DNA of 64,000 nucleotides, taken from positions 124,001 to 188,000 of the forward strand of contig JABTUB010000001.1 of NCBI GenBank assembly GCA_015075585.1, in the 5' to 3' direction. Shown piece by piece: positions 1-7,643 of the stretch. The stretch's first letter is position 1. Each line of letters begins with the position of its first letter. A model generated the notes under the pieces. It saw only the letters and a program-made list of their open reading frames with translations, searched no databases and was not told where the DNA came from. A program made the translations under genes and the position numbers. This DNA comes from Chloracidobacterium sp. (GTDB taxonomy: Bacteria; Acidobacteriota; Blastocatellia; Pyrinomonadales; Pyrinomonadaceae).

Positions 1-2
1 AC

Positions 3-521
3 AACATCGGCTTTGTCGTGCTTACCAATAACGAATCGCCCGCATTCCAGATAATGATGGCAAAGATACGCGATGTGCTCGTAGGTGCTAAGCCGCGCGA
101 TTGGAATGCCGAGGCCGTCAAGCAGACCGCCGCGAACAAAGTTGCGGATGAGGCCGAGATCAAAAGGGTTGATGCCGCACGCGTTCAAGGCACAAAACCT
201 TCGCTCGATATGACAAAATATGCGGGAACGTACAGAAGCCAGATGTATGGCGATGTTACGGTAGGTGTTGAGAATGGCGGGCTTGTGATGCGTTTCGGCC
301 CGACACCGAACTTTGTTGCGGACCTCGAACATTGGCATTACGACACGTGGCAGATACATTGGCGGCCATCAGTGCATTACAACTTCCCGCGCGGATTCGT
401 TACATTTACGATCGATAAGAACGCAGATACATATCAGCTCAAGATCGACCAGCCGAACAGTGATTTCTGGTTCTACGAGCTAGAACTCTATCGAGTGCCG
501 CCGACAGGCTCAGGGCGATAA
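3..521 (+). CDS. Serine hydrolase (beta-lactamase family), C-terminal part with DUF3471-like domain
   Basis: This is the 3' part of a gene that begins before the window; the reading frame is open to the left edge. The first residues (NIGFVVLTNNESP) look like the end of a class C beta-lactamase-like serine hydrolase domain, which usually closes with a strand of the type G-hhhLTN. About 45 residues later comes a beta-rich stretch opening with LDMTKYAGTYRSQMYGDVTV, which matches the DUF3471 domain often found after such hydrolase domains. The active-site SxxK and YxN motifs would lie upstream and cannot be checked. A GTG at 18 is in frame but is unlikely to be the real start. Confidence 0.75.
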   Translation, partial: NIGFVVLTNNESPAFQIMMAKIRDVLVGAKPRDWNAEAVKQTAANKVADEAEIKRVDAARVQGTKPSLDMTKYAGTYRSQMYGDVTVGVENGGLVMRFGPTPNFVADLEHWHYDTWQIHWRPSVHYNFPRGFVTFTIDKNADTYQLKIDQPNSDFWFYELELYRVPPTGSGR

Positions 522-665
522 GTTGATCTTAGGGGCTTTTCGCCGCCGCCGCGGCCTGAAACCGTACGCCGACGTCGGCCGCGCGTTCGACAAAGGCGAG
601 GCGAATATGTAAGAATCCTATTTCTGTTCAGTCAGAGATAAGTTTTCAGGAGACCCGATCCTTAA

Positions 666-866
666 ATGTCAGAAGAAGCAGTACAAGCAACCGATACGGC
701 AGCAGAAACACCCCAACACACCGAGGATGTTTCGTATCAAGCCGTTGAAAAAGAAGGCGTAGTAACCGCCATTTGGGAAATGCAGGGCCAGAAGCATCTG
801 CGCACTATCGATCCGCGTTCGGCAGAGGGCAAGCAGATACTTGCATTGTTCGAAACCGCAGGCTGA
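666..866 (+). CDS. Small hypothetical protein, 66 aa
   Basis: Short acidic protein that I do not recognise. The first 20 residues are rich in Ala, Glu and Thr and look disordered. The rest (from about residue 22) has alternating hydrophobic residues and could form a small beta-alpha fold ending in EGKQILALFETAG. The start is ATG; an AGGAG lies about 13 nt upstream, which is farther than usual. It sits between the hydrolase end and the convergent aminotransferase gene. The codon use looks like that of its neighbours, so it is probably a real gene. Confidence 0.55.
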   Translation: MSEEAVQATDTAAETPQHTEDVSYQAVEKEGVVTAIWEMQGQKHLRTIDPRSAEGKQILALFETAG

Positions 867-924
867 TCGGCCGCAATATTTCCGCTCGAAAAATAGTTGC
901 TCTGCACCGCCTGCGTGTGCGGGG

Positions 925-1680
925 TCAGGTGCGCTGACCCAAAAGGCTCATGATCGGGTGGCTCACGTCCCGCAGTTCGCGGCCGTCGAGGGTATTGACG
1001 GCCGTTACGCCCAGTCCCGCTGACGTAAAGCAGATCATATCCGCTCCGATCAGTTCATCAGCTCCGGCGGCGATCTCATTACATTCCAGAGCTTCCGTAA
1101 CGAACTCTCTGGTCGTGCCGGCAAGGCATCCCGTCACAAGTGCCGGCGTGAACAATCGGCCGCCTTTTCCCCAGAAAATGTTTGCCATACAACCGCCGAC
1201 GATGTGTCCGCGCTCATTCATCCGTATCGCTTCGTTATAGCCGCGGCCGCGGGCCTCTTCGATCGCAAGTAGCGGCTCAAGGTAGTTGCAGGTCTTTATG
1301 CCGGCAATCGGCGAACGTGAATTCACCGGAAACGGCGAGAATGTGACGCGGAACGGCGTCGGCACCGGCCTGATCGCCCCAGCAATGAGCGATAATTCCG
1401 GGCCGTCGCCCGGATCGGCTTCTGACGGCCAAAGGCTGCTCGGCGTTCTGTCGCTAAAGGTTATGCGTACGCGTGCCGCATCGAATGAACTTGCGGCGAT
1501 CTTGGCCTTTACGCCGGCAAGTACGTCCGCTTCTGCAAAGCCGTTAAGGCCAATGCCAGTTCGTTCTGCGGCCAATTTAAGACGCCGCCAATGCTTATCC
1601 CAAAGAAATGGCTCGCCGCCGCGGACGGCAACCGTCGTAAAGACGCCTTTTCCGTAGAGAAAGCTGTTGTCCGCCATCAT
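925..1680 (-). CDS. Aminotransferase class IV (branched-chain aminotransferase / aminodeoxychorismate lyase-like)
   Basis: A 251-aa fold-type IV PLP enzyme. The opening DNSFLYGKGVFTTVAVRGG is the typical N-terminal signature of the family. The lysine of the KTCNYLEPLLAIEEA segment is the likely Schiff-base residue, and the downstream E-A-I-R-M-N segment followed by G-x-x-x-x-x-x-GCMANIFW fits the phosphate-binding region. Length and divergence fit a 4-amino-4-deoxychorismate lyase (PabC-like) or a D-amino-acid or branched-chain aminotransferase; sequence alone does not settle which. The start overlaps the stop of the upstream alpha/beta hydrolase by 4 bp, so the two are probably co-translated. 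A small hairpin (922-940) spans the stop codon. Confidence 0.75.
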   Translation of the reverse strand: MMADNSFLYGKGVFTTVAVRGGEPFLWDKHWRRLKLAAERTGIGLNGFAEADVLAGVKAKIAASSFDAARVRITFSDRTPSSLWPSEADPGDGPELSLIAGAIRPVPTPFRVTFSPFPVNSRSPIAGIKTCNYLEPLLAIEEARGRGYNEAIRMNERGHIVGGCMANIFWGKGGRLFTPALVTGCLAGTTREFVTEALECNEIAAGADELIGADMICFTSAGLGVTAVNTLDGRELRDVSHPIMSLLGQRT

Positions 1681-2678
1681 GCTATAAGGTCCGCAGCACC
1701 GCCCGACGGTTCGGCGATATGGCCTTTCTTATCATTGCAGAATTCGGTAACAAGTGCGGCGAACAGGCCGCTTTTTTCCTCTTGCGGCATATGGCCGCAG
1801 TCCTTGAGTATGACGAAGCGTGAGTTCAGCATCTCTTGATGCAGCTTATGGCCATTGGAAGCCGGAATGATCGTGTCGCTGTCGCCCCAAATGATGAGCG
1901 TCGGCTGCGTGATGAGCTGTGCATCGCGTTCGAAGCGTGCGGCGTTCCAGTTGCGTGCCGTCGCAAGCACCGAATGATGCGCATCGGCGGCGGCAAGCGG
2001 CCTTACGGCTGACGCGACACGTTCATCGGTAACCATCGAACGGTTCGCCGCTGCCAGCGAGCCGTTCATACGCAATCGCGTAAGGGCCTTTGAGTCGCAA
2101 AGGAACGGTGTAATTGCCTCGCCAAGTCCGGGAACCGATGCCAGGCGTAATATCGGGTGCCGCTTGATGCCGTCATTGATGACCGTATCGACGAGCACGA
2201 GCTTTTCGACCTTTTCGTCGTTATCGAGCGTCAATTCCATCGCGACAGCGCCGCCGTACGAACTGCCGATCACGACGCATCGGCCTACGCCGAGACGTAC
2301 CAGCAACCGTGCGAGCATGCGCGCCTGCGTCTGGATCGAGTAGTCGAACCAACGCGGCTTTTCCGTATAGCCGAATCCGACAAGATCGGGTGCGATGACG
2401 TGAAACCCATTCTCGGCCAGCATCGGAGCGACCGTCTTCCAAACATTTGCCGATGCAGTGTAGCCGTGGATCAACAGGATCGTCGGCGCCGAATGCGAGC
2501 CGAATTCCTGATAATGCATCTTTACGCCGTCAACATGGATGAACTTTGACCGCTCAGCGTGAGCCACGAATGGCGACGCTTCTTCCCATGTTACCGTCGC
2601 CGGCCGCGTCAGCAATTTTACGGCGACGGCTGCGCCGACAGCTCCTCCGATAGCGATAGCGATATTGCGTTTTTTCAT
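1677..2678 (-). CDS. Alpha/beta hydrolase with N-terminal membrane anchor
   Basis: A 333-aa alpha/beta-hydrolase fold protein. Residues 5-22 are hydrophobic and Gly/Ala-rich and may anchor the protein in the inner membrane. The oxyanion segment HGYTASANVW begins at residue 71. The nucleophile elbow is GSSYGG with Ser140, the acid is Asp268 (or 266) in WGDSDTIIP, and the base is His296 in DCGHMPQEE, so the catalytic triad is complete. The substrate cannot be told; the family includes esterases, lipases and haloalkane-type hydrolases. Its stop overlaps the start of the aminotransferase class IV gene, and truB lies just upstream on the same strand (27 bp away), suggesting one transcript of three genes. 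Confidence 0.8.
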   Translation of the reverse strand: MKKRNIAIAIGGAVGAAVAVKLLTRPATVTWEEASPFVAHAERSKFIHVDGVKMHYQEFGSHSAPTILLIHGYTASANVWKTVAPMLAENGFHVIAPDLVGFGYTEKPRWFDYSIQTQARMLARLLVRLGVGRCVVIGSSYGGAVAMELTLDNDEKVEKLVLVDTVINDGIKRHPILRLASVPGLGEAITPFLCDSKALTRLRMNGSLAAANRSMVTDERVASAVRPLAAADAHHSVLATARNWNAARFERDAQLITQPTLIIWGDSDTIIPASNGHKLHQEMLNSRFVILKDCGHMPQEEKSGLFAALVTEFCNDKKGHIAEPSGGAADLIA

Positions 2679-2705
2679 ACCTGCAGGTTCCTTATGACGC
2701 TGATT

Positions 2706-3599
2706 TTATACCAGAACGACCTTTGGGCATAGAGCATTTTTCTCAGCATCATAACGCCCGACGGCGATCAATTCACCCGTGTCGGATATCATAGCCGCCG
2801 TTTCGTTATCGGCAAATGTATGCCCGAAAACCCTTGTCGAGAGGCCGCTAAGCGTCCGCTTTGAGCGTTCGGCGTCGAGGGCGTAAACAGGCAGATGTTC
2901 GACCGCACGCTTCATCGGCAGCAATAGTGCCGAAGGATCGCCCGCTTCGGCAAGCCTCTCGAGTGCAATGCTCTGTTCAATACCGAACCGACCCGAGCGT
3001 ACTCGCCGCAATTCGACAAGATGGGCAAGTGTACCGGCCGCCCGTGCAATATCTTCGGCAAGAGTTCGCACATACGTGCCTGCCGAACACACAACGCGAA
3101 ACTGCATCGCAGCCGGATCTGCGTCGGTTAACGGCCGTACGATCTCGAGGGCATCGATGCGGATCTTTATCGGCTCTCGCTGAACCTCAATGCCCTTTCG
3201 TGCAAGCTCATAAAGCTTCGTGCCGCCGATCTTTTTTGCCGAATACATCGGCGGAAGCTGCTCGATCTCGCCGATAAAACGCGGCAGCACGGCCTCGACC
3301 GCTCCGGCAGGGACAGGCAGCCTGCACTCGCGCGTCGGTTTGCCGTCCGCATCACCCGTGTCGGTCTCGAATCCGAATGCGGCTGTCGCAAAGTATTCCT
3401 TCTCGTCCTTTTCGAGGAACTGCGCGAGCCGCGTAGCACGGCCGACGAGCACCGCCATAACTCCGGTGGCGAACGGATCGAGCGTGCCCGTGTGGCCGAC
3501 ACGCTTTGTCCTCAATATGCGCCGAACCCGTGCGACCACATCGTGCGAAGTGATGCCAGCCGGTTTGTCGATCACCAGAATGCCGTCCACTGCGTACAT
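2706..3599 (-). CDS. truB: tRNA pseudouridine(55) synthase TruB
   Basis: A 297-aa enzyme that isomerises U55 in the T-loop of tRNAs. The N-terminus DGILVIDKPAGITSHDVV and the motif GHTGTLDPFATG with catalytic Asp41 are diagnostic of TruB. The YSAKKIGG and CSAGTYVRTLAEDI segments are the other conserved TruB motifs. A C-terminal PUA-like extension follows (about residues 225-297). Start is ATG. It is the first gene of a minus-strand run with the alpha/beta hydrolase and the aminotransferase. The divergent recX gene begins 84 bp away. Confidence 0.96.
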   Translation of the reverse strand: MYAVDGILVIDKPAGITSHDVVARVRRILRTKRVGHTGTLDPFATGVMAVLVGRATRLAQFLEKDEKEYFATAAFGFETDTGDADGKPTRECRLPVPAGAVEAVLPRFIGEIEQLPPMYSAKKIGGTKLYELARKGIEVQREPIKIRIDALEIVRPLTDADPAAMQFRVVCSAGTYVRTLAEDIARAAGTLAHLVELRRVRSGRFGIEQSIALERLAEAGDPSALLLPMKRAVEHLPVYALDAERSKRTLSGLSTRVFGHTFADNETAAMISDTGELIAVGRYDAEKNALCPKVVLV

Positions 3600-3682
3600 T
3601 CTATTTCACTTGCCGGGCCGGAAGCGAGAGAGACCGGCCGTATGCTTGTCACGCATCACATTTAGGCTGACAATGTTCACTG

Positions 3683-4231
3683 GTGCGGCGAAGACGTACA
3701 AAGATCAGCGAAGACGAACGCTGCGTTGCCGATCGCGAAAGGTCGCGAAAGCGTACGATGGACCGCGCGGTGCGGCTGCTTGCCGCAAAGGCCCGTTCGG
3801 TTGAAGAGCTGCGCGAATGCCTTTTGGAAAAGCTCTGGACCGACGGCGAGATAGTCGATGCCGTGATAGAAAAGCTCAAAGAGTACAGATACCTCGATGA
3901 TGAGCAATTCGCACGTGATCTCGCGGTGTCAAAGCTCAGGCAAAAAGCTCAAGGGCGGCGAAGGCTTCGTTACTCAATGTCGCAAAAGAAGATCGATCCG
4001 CACACGGTCGATGCCGCGCTCGATGACGCATTCGAAAAGCTGCCTGAGAGTGATCTGATCGATACGGCCATAGAAAGGCGTTTGCGTTTGCGAGGCCGTC
4101 CCGAAACCTTCGAAGATCGTAAAAAGCTGTTCGATCATCTGCTCCGCCGCGGCTTCGACCTCGACCTCGTCCGCAGTAAGATCAGTTCGCTCGGTGATAT
4201 ATCAGGATCTTATGAAAGCGGCGAGCAGTAA
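3683..4231 (+). CDS. recX: Regulatory protein RecX
   Basis: A basic, helical protein of 182 aa if the GTG at 3683 is used; an ATG at 3758 (MDRAVRLLAAKARSVEEL) would give 157 aa, closer to the usual RecX length, so the start is unsure. The pattern of three-helix repeats is typical: RAVRLLAAKARSVEELRECLLEK, then a KEYRYLDDEQFARDLAVSKL segment matching the RecX signature 'G-Y-hDD-x-x-F-A', and a C-terminal repeat with FEDRKKLFDHLLRRGFDLDLV. RecX binds RecA filaments and modulates recombination. recA is not in the window; alaS follows 57 bp downstream, and a recA-recX-alaS order is common in bacteria. Confidence 0.88.
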   Translation: MRRRRTKISEDERCVADRERSRKRTMDRAVRLLAAKARSVEELRECLLEKLWTDGEIVDAVIEKLKEYRYLDDEQFARDLAVSKLRQKAQGRRRLRYSMSQKKIDPHTVDAALDDAFEKLPESDLIDTAIERRLRLRGRPETFEDRKKLFDHLLRRGFDLDLVRSKISSLGDISGSYESGEQ

Positions 4232-4288
4232 TTTGTATCGCATCGCGTGGAGCGATTTCTGCGGCTGATGTGATAACCTTTTCAGCGT

Positions 4289-5131
4289 ATGACAGGTGAC
4301 GAGATCAGAGCAAAATTCCTTGCTTACTTTGAGCAGAATGGCCACAAGATCGTGCATTCATCGCCGCTCTTGCCGGCCAACGACCCGACGCTTTTATTCA
4401 CGAACGCCGGGATGAATCAATTCAAAGATGTCTTTCTCGGTGTAGAAAAACGCGACTATACGCGGGCCGCCACCTCGCAAAAGTGCATTCGCGCAGGCGG
4501 CAAACACAACGATCTCGACGAGGTCGGCAAGACGGCACGCCACCACACGTTCTTCGAGATGTTGGGCAACTTCTCATTCGGCGATTATTTCAAGGAGGAA
4601 GCGATCAAATATGCGTGGGATCTGCTTGTAAATGAATTCAAACTCGATCCCGAACGCCTTTGGTTCTCGGTGTTCGAGGGCGACGACGAGGTCGGCCCTG
4701 ACGATGAGGCACGTGAACTGTGGATCAAGGCAGGCGCACGGCCCGAACGCGTGCTGGGCTTCGGACGTAAAGACAATTTTTGGCAGATGGGCGACACCGG
4801 CCCGTGCGGGCCTTGCTCCGAGATACACTATTATATGGGCGAAGACCCATCCAACCCCGAACAGAACTCGCCGCACTGGGTCAACGGCCCGGGCGATACG
4901 ACGATGGAGATATGGAACCTCGTCTTTATGCAATACAACCGCTCGCAGAATGACGACGGCACGTTTACGCTTACGCCGCTGCCCGCACCGTCAGTCGATA
5001 CCGGCATGGGACTCGAACGTATGGCCGCCGTTATGCAGCACGTAAAGACGAATTACGACACCGATCTCATAAAGCCGATCGTTGAATTCGCCGCGCAGAT
5101 CGGCACGGAGCTGTCCGAGCGTACAAAGTAA
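4289..5131 (+). CDS. alaS: Alanyl-tRNA synthetase, truncated to the catalytic core
   Basis: The 280 residues match the N-terminal aminoacylation domain of AlaS. Motif 1 region [20 protein letters not shown], the motif 2 region with [37 protein letters not shown], and motif 3 [14 protein letters not shown] are all intact. The protein stops at a TAA right after [18 protein letters not shown], where a full AlaS (about 870 aa) goes on with the SLRVIADH segment, the tRNA-recognition, editing and C-Ala domains. None of these parts is found downstream: a GTG-started response regulator begins 6 bp after the stop. The fragment might still activate alanine but should not charge tRNA normally. A complete alaS is expected elsewhere in the genome. 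Whether this is a relic, a paralog with a new job or an assembly artefact is open. Confidence 0.9.
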   Translation: MTGDEIRAKFLAYFEQNGHKIVHSSPLLPANDPTLLFTNAGMNQFKDVFLGVEKRDYTRAATSQKCIRAGGKHNDLDEVGKTARHHTFFEMLGNFSFGDYFKEEAIKYAWDLLVNEFKLDPERLWFSVFEGDDEVGPDDEARELWIKAGARPERVLGFGRKDNFWQMGDTGPCGPCSEIHYYMGEDPSNPEQNSPHWVNGPGDTTMEIWNLVFMQYNRSQNDDGTFTLTPLPAPSVDTGMGLERMAAVMQHVKTNYDTDLIKPIVEFAAQIGTELSERTK

Positions 5132-5137
5132 TTACAA

Positions 5138-5767
5138 GTGGAACAGCCCATAAGATTGCTTTTGATCGAAAGCCAACCGCTCACGCGAATCGGTATTCGC
5201 GCGGTTTTGGCGGAAGAAAATGATATTGAGTTGGTCGGCGACGCCGGAGATCTTGAGAATGGTGCCGTCAAATTCAAGGAGCTTCGACCTGATGTAACGC
5301 TTTTAGGGCTGCGGTTCCCTGAGTCTTGTGCAATAGACGATCTTGATAAATACTTTGTAATTACACCAAAGGCAAAAATAATCGTCCTTGCGGATCACGC
5401 CGGTGATGTCGAGATCACAAAGGCGTTGAGAAAAGGTGCGGCGGGCTATGTCTGCAAGGATATCGCCCCTGATGAGCTTGTAAAAGCGATCCGCAAGGTG
5501 GCCACAGGCCGCAAATATATTCCGGACGAGATAGCCGCAGTATTGAGCGAACACATTGGCCAGGAAGAACTTACGCCGACGGAATCGAACGTTCTGAGAA
5601 TGATCGTCGGCGGAATGTCGAACAAAGAGATCGCCTTTGCCCTCGATGTCTCGGAGAACACGATAAAATCGCACGCAAGCAATATTTTCGATAAGTTGGG
5701 CGTCTCGGACCGCACTTCGGCCGCGACGATGGCGATACGCCGCGGAATGGTTAGGCTGGATATATGA
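5138..5767 (+). CDS. NarL/FixJ-type response regulator with a degenerate receiver domain
   Basis: A 209-aa protein with an N-terminal receiver (residues 6-125) and a C-terminal LuxR-type helix-turn-helix (about 144-205, with ELTPTESNVLRMIVGGMSNKEIA and SENTIKSHASNIFDKL). The receiver lacks key residues. The phospho-acceptor site reads RPDVTLLGLRFPE, so Gly57 replaces Asp; the acidic pair is E11-S12 rather than D-D; the switch Thr/Ser is Ala85. Only Lys107 (GYVCKD) is kept. It should not be phosphorylated in the usual way and is probably controlled by binding or abundance. Start is GTG, 6 bp after the truncated alaS, and its stop overlaps the O-methyltransferase start (ATGA), so the three form one operon. 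No histidine kinase is nearby. Confidence 0.9.
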   Translation: MEQPIRLLLIESQPLTRIGIRAVLAEENDIELVGDAGDLENGAVKFKELRPDVTLLGLRFPESCAIDDLDKYFVITPKAKIIVLADHAGDVEITKALRKGAAGYVCKDIAPDELVKAIRKVATGRKYIPDEIAAVLSEHIGQEELTPTESNVLRMIVGGMSNKEIAFALDVSENTIKSHASNIFDKLGVSDRTSAATMAIRRGMVRLDI

Positions 5768-6399
5768 ACGACATAAAGAACGCTTTGACCGACTACGCAG
5801 AGCTGTTCACATCGCCTGAAAGCCTGGTTTTGAAAGAGCTTCGTGAGAATTGCTTTGCGAATTACAGCAATTCGTCGATGCTCTCGGGGTTCGTGCAGGG
5901 ACGGATCTTGTCGATGTTCTCGAATATGATACGCCCGCGAAGAGTGCTCGAGATCGGCACCTATCTCGGATATTCCGCACTTTGTTTTGCCGAAGGCCTT
6001 ACCGATGACGGAAAAGTAATTACAATAGACATACAAGAAGAGACGAATAAAGTTGCGCGCTCATATGCGGCACGTACCGAATACGCCGGCCGCATTGATT
6101 TCCTTCTCGGCCAAGCTCTGGAGATCATCCCGACGCTCGATGAAGTATTCGACCTCGTCTTTATCGACGCTGACAAGCTGAATTACGCGGCCTATTACGA
6201 CATCGTCTTCGAAAAGGTGCGATCGGGCGGCTTTATCATCGCTGATAACGTCCTATGGAGCGGCCGCGTCCTCGACCGCGAAAAGGACACGGAGACCCAA
6301 GCCATGCACGACTTTAATCAAAAGATACAAGCAGACACACGCGTCGAGAATCTTCTGCTGCCCGTTAGGGATGGGTTGATGGTGATGCGGAAACTTTAA
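5764..6399 (+). CDS. Class I SAM-dependent O-methyltransferase (catechol/caffeoyl-CoA OMT family 3)
   Basis: A 211-aa Rossmann-fold methyltransferase. SAM motif I is VLEIGTYLGYSAL (about residues 61-73); motif II acidic region is VITIDIQ; the metal-binding core of the family is seen as FIDADKLNY and ADNVLWSGRV, which supply the divalent-cation Asp and Asn ligands. The family transfers methyl groups to catechol-like hydroxyls; the substrate here is unknown. The ATG overlaps the response-regulator stop by 4 bp, so translation is coupled. The nested palindrome at 6398-6650 begins at its stop codon. Confidence 0.88.
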   Translation: MNDIKNALTDYAELFTSPESLVLKELRENCFANYSNSSMLSGFVQGRILSMFSNMIRPRRVLEIGTYLGYSALCFAEGLTDDGKVITIDIQEETNKVARSYAARTEYAGRIDFLLGQALEIIPTLDEVFDLVFIDADKLNYAAYYDIVFEKVRSGGFIIADNVLWSGRVLDREKDTETQAMHDFNQKIQADTRVENLLLPVRDGLMVMRKL

Positions 6400-6650
6400 A
6401 CCGGGATTACGCCTTAGCCTCGTTTACGAGGCTTGGCTTTGGCATAGCCACGCCTGTTTACGGCGTGGGTGAAGGTGCCAAAACGACTCTTAGCCCGTTT
6501 TAACGCGCCTTAAAATCGGCGGCTTAAGCCAATAGCAGGTAAGGACGTTAAAACGCCCTTTGTTTTTCGCGTCCGCACTGCCCACGCCGTAAACGGACGT
6601 GGCTATACAGGAAAAGACCGCTGAAGCGGCCAAATGTGTAATCCGGGTTA
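6398..6650. repeat. Nested palindromic element (REP/MITE-like), about 250 bp
   Basis: The segment is bounded by imperfect inverted ends (AACCGGGATTAC at 6399-6410 and GTAATCCGGGTT at 6638-6649, one mismatch after reverse complement). Inside are further paired arms: CATAGCCACGCCTGTTTACG.. from 6443 pairs with the segment 6579-6606 containing CCCACGCCGTAAACGG, and GTTTTAACG near 6498 pairs with CGTTAAAAC near 6546. Several arms are hairpins themselves: AGCCTCG-TTTA-CGAGGCT (6416-6433), CCACGCC/GGCGTGG (6448-6468) and CCGCT/AGCGG (6619-6629). It contains no ORF, starts at the stop codon of the methyltransferase and ends just before the antitoxin start. It may be a non-autonomous mobile element and may also stop transcription. 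Confidence 0.8.
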
Positions 6651-6656
6651 AAGAGT

Positions 6657-6948
6657 ATGGCCAAGACTAAAATTTTACCGTGGGATCCTGCCGAACACCT
6701 TGAGACTGAGGAAGATATGGCCATATATCTTGAGGCCGCGCTTGAGTACGGCGAGCCTGCACTGGTTGCGGCGGCGCTGGGCGATATTGCTCGTGCTCGC
6801 GGAATGACGCAACTTGCGCGGGAGACCGATCTTGGGCGAGAGTCTTTATAAAGCGCTTTCGTCTAATGGCAACCCGGGGTTCTCGACCATGATCAAGGTG
6901 ATACGGGCGTTAGGGCTTAACCGGCACACGTCGCCCGGCCGAAGCTGA
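6657..6948 (+). pseudogene. HigA-like addiction-module antidote, broken by a 2-bp frameshift
   Basis: The first 64 codons (ATG at 6657) match the antidote proteins related to HI1420/HigA: MAKTKILPWDPAEHLETEEDMAIYL.., then the helix-turn-helix start ARGMTQLARETDLGRESL, followed by TAA at 6849. The frame shifted by +1 continues exactly as the family does, YKALSSNGNPGFSTMIKVIRALGL, ending at a TGA at 6946. The two halves join if two bases are restored at the GA run in 'gggcgagagtc', i.e. a GAGAGA to GAGA contraction. No toxin gene lies upstream, where the family normally has one; the palindromic element is there instead. The antidote is thus both orphaned and frameshifted, unless the shift is a sequencing error. 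Confidence 0.82.
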
Positions 6949-6974
6949 AAGGGTTGGCATTCGATACTACCAAT

Positions 6975-7475
6975 ATGAATGGGCAGCAGTGTTTCCGTGA
7001 GACCTATCGGCTTCGACGCGTAATATTTTACGGTGCGGTCGCGAGTAGTAGCGTGATCTTTTCGGTGGTTTTTCTGCTATTCCTTTATGCCCAAATGACT
7101 CCCCATCCGGGCTTCTATAACAATGTGCTTATCGAGATGATGGCATATTTGAAGTTCCTTGCTTTCGTTTTTACGTCATATTTTATTTCAGCGATCGTTG
7201 TGTGGCGCGGCAGCGATCTATTTTCACGATATAGTGCCTCGTGGATACCAGTTTGTATTTTTGGCTCCACAATGTTGTCGATCGTACTAATCTTTAGTGT
7301 CCACTTCTCATCGATCATGGCTTTCGGCGATAGAGGCTCTTTCCAAACGCCTCCGCCCGATCTTTCAGCGACTGCGGCCGCTATTGGCCTCCTTTCGGTT
7401 GTCTTCGCAGTTGTAACATTGACCGGTTGCGGTCTTGCAGCGATAACGATCGGCCGATGTTATGACAGAAATTAG
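6975..7475 (+). CDS. Hypothetical four-helix membrane protein
   Basis: I do not recognise a family. From the ATG at 6975 the protein has 166 residues; an in-frame TTG at 6954 is less likely. Four hydrophobic helices are clear: roughly residues 16-38 (VIFYGAVASSSVIFSVVFLL), 54-74 (FLAFVFTSYFISAIVVW), 86-106 (IPVCIFGSTMLSIVLIF) and 130-158 (AAAIGLLSVVFAVVTLTGCG). Loops carry no obvious catalytic motif. It lies alone between the broken antitoxin and the pirin gene, and its AT content is somewhat higher than that of the neighbours. Confidence 0.6.
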   Translation: MNGQQCFRETYRLRRVIFYGAVASSSVIFSVVFLLFLYAQMTPHPGFYNNVLIEMMAYLKFLAFVFTSYFISAIVVWRGSDLFSRYSASWIPVCIFGSTMLSIVLIFSVHFSSIMAFGDRGSFQTPPPDLSATAAAIGLLSVVFAVVTLTGCGLAAITIGRCYDRN

Positions 7476-7567
7476 CCTCTCAAAATAATCACCCGAAAGT
7501 ATTAATTCCTAATCGCCGCAATTGATGATTACATTCGGTTGCTGACGCGGTAAACTTCTTGTAATGA

Positions 7568-7625
7568 CTTCGCGTCTTCGTATCTTAGCGGCAATTGTCA
7601 GCCACTAAGCCGCGAAGCCGCAAAG
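7568..7625. repeat. Imperfect inverted repeat upstream of the pirin gene
   Basis: Left arm 7568-7592 (CTTCGCGTCTTCGTATCTTA..) and right arm 7601-7625 (GCCACTAAGCCGCGAAGCCG..) are reverse complements at 19 of 25 positions, around a short spacer. The wording is similar in style to the palindrome on the other side of the pirin gene. It ends 18 bp before the pirin ATG, close to its AAGGAGG ribosome binding site, so it lies in the 5' leader or promoter area. Confidence 0.6.
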
Positions 7626-7643
7626 AAGGACAAGGAGGATAAG

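Noticed and set aside
522..665. Possible gene remnant between the serine hydrolase and the 66-aa protein
   Set aside because: A short open frame with a GCC-rich start is present, but it matches nothing I know and is too short to support.
922..940. Hairpin GGGTCAG/CTGACCC at the aminotransferase stop
   Set aside because: A 7-bp stem with no T run; it includes the stop codon itself. Too weak to call a terminator.
3600..3682. Possible shared promoter between truB and recX
   Set aside because: No -35/-10 pair of useful quality on either strand.
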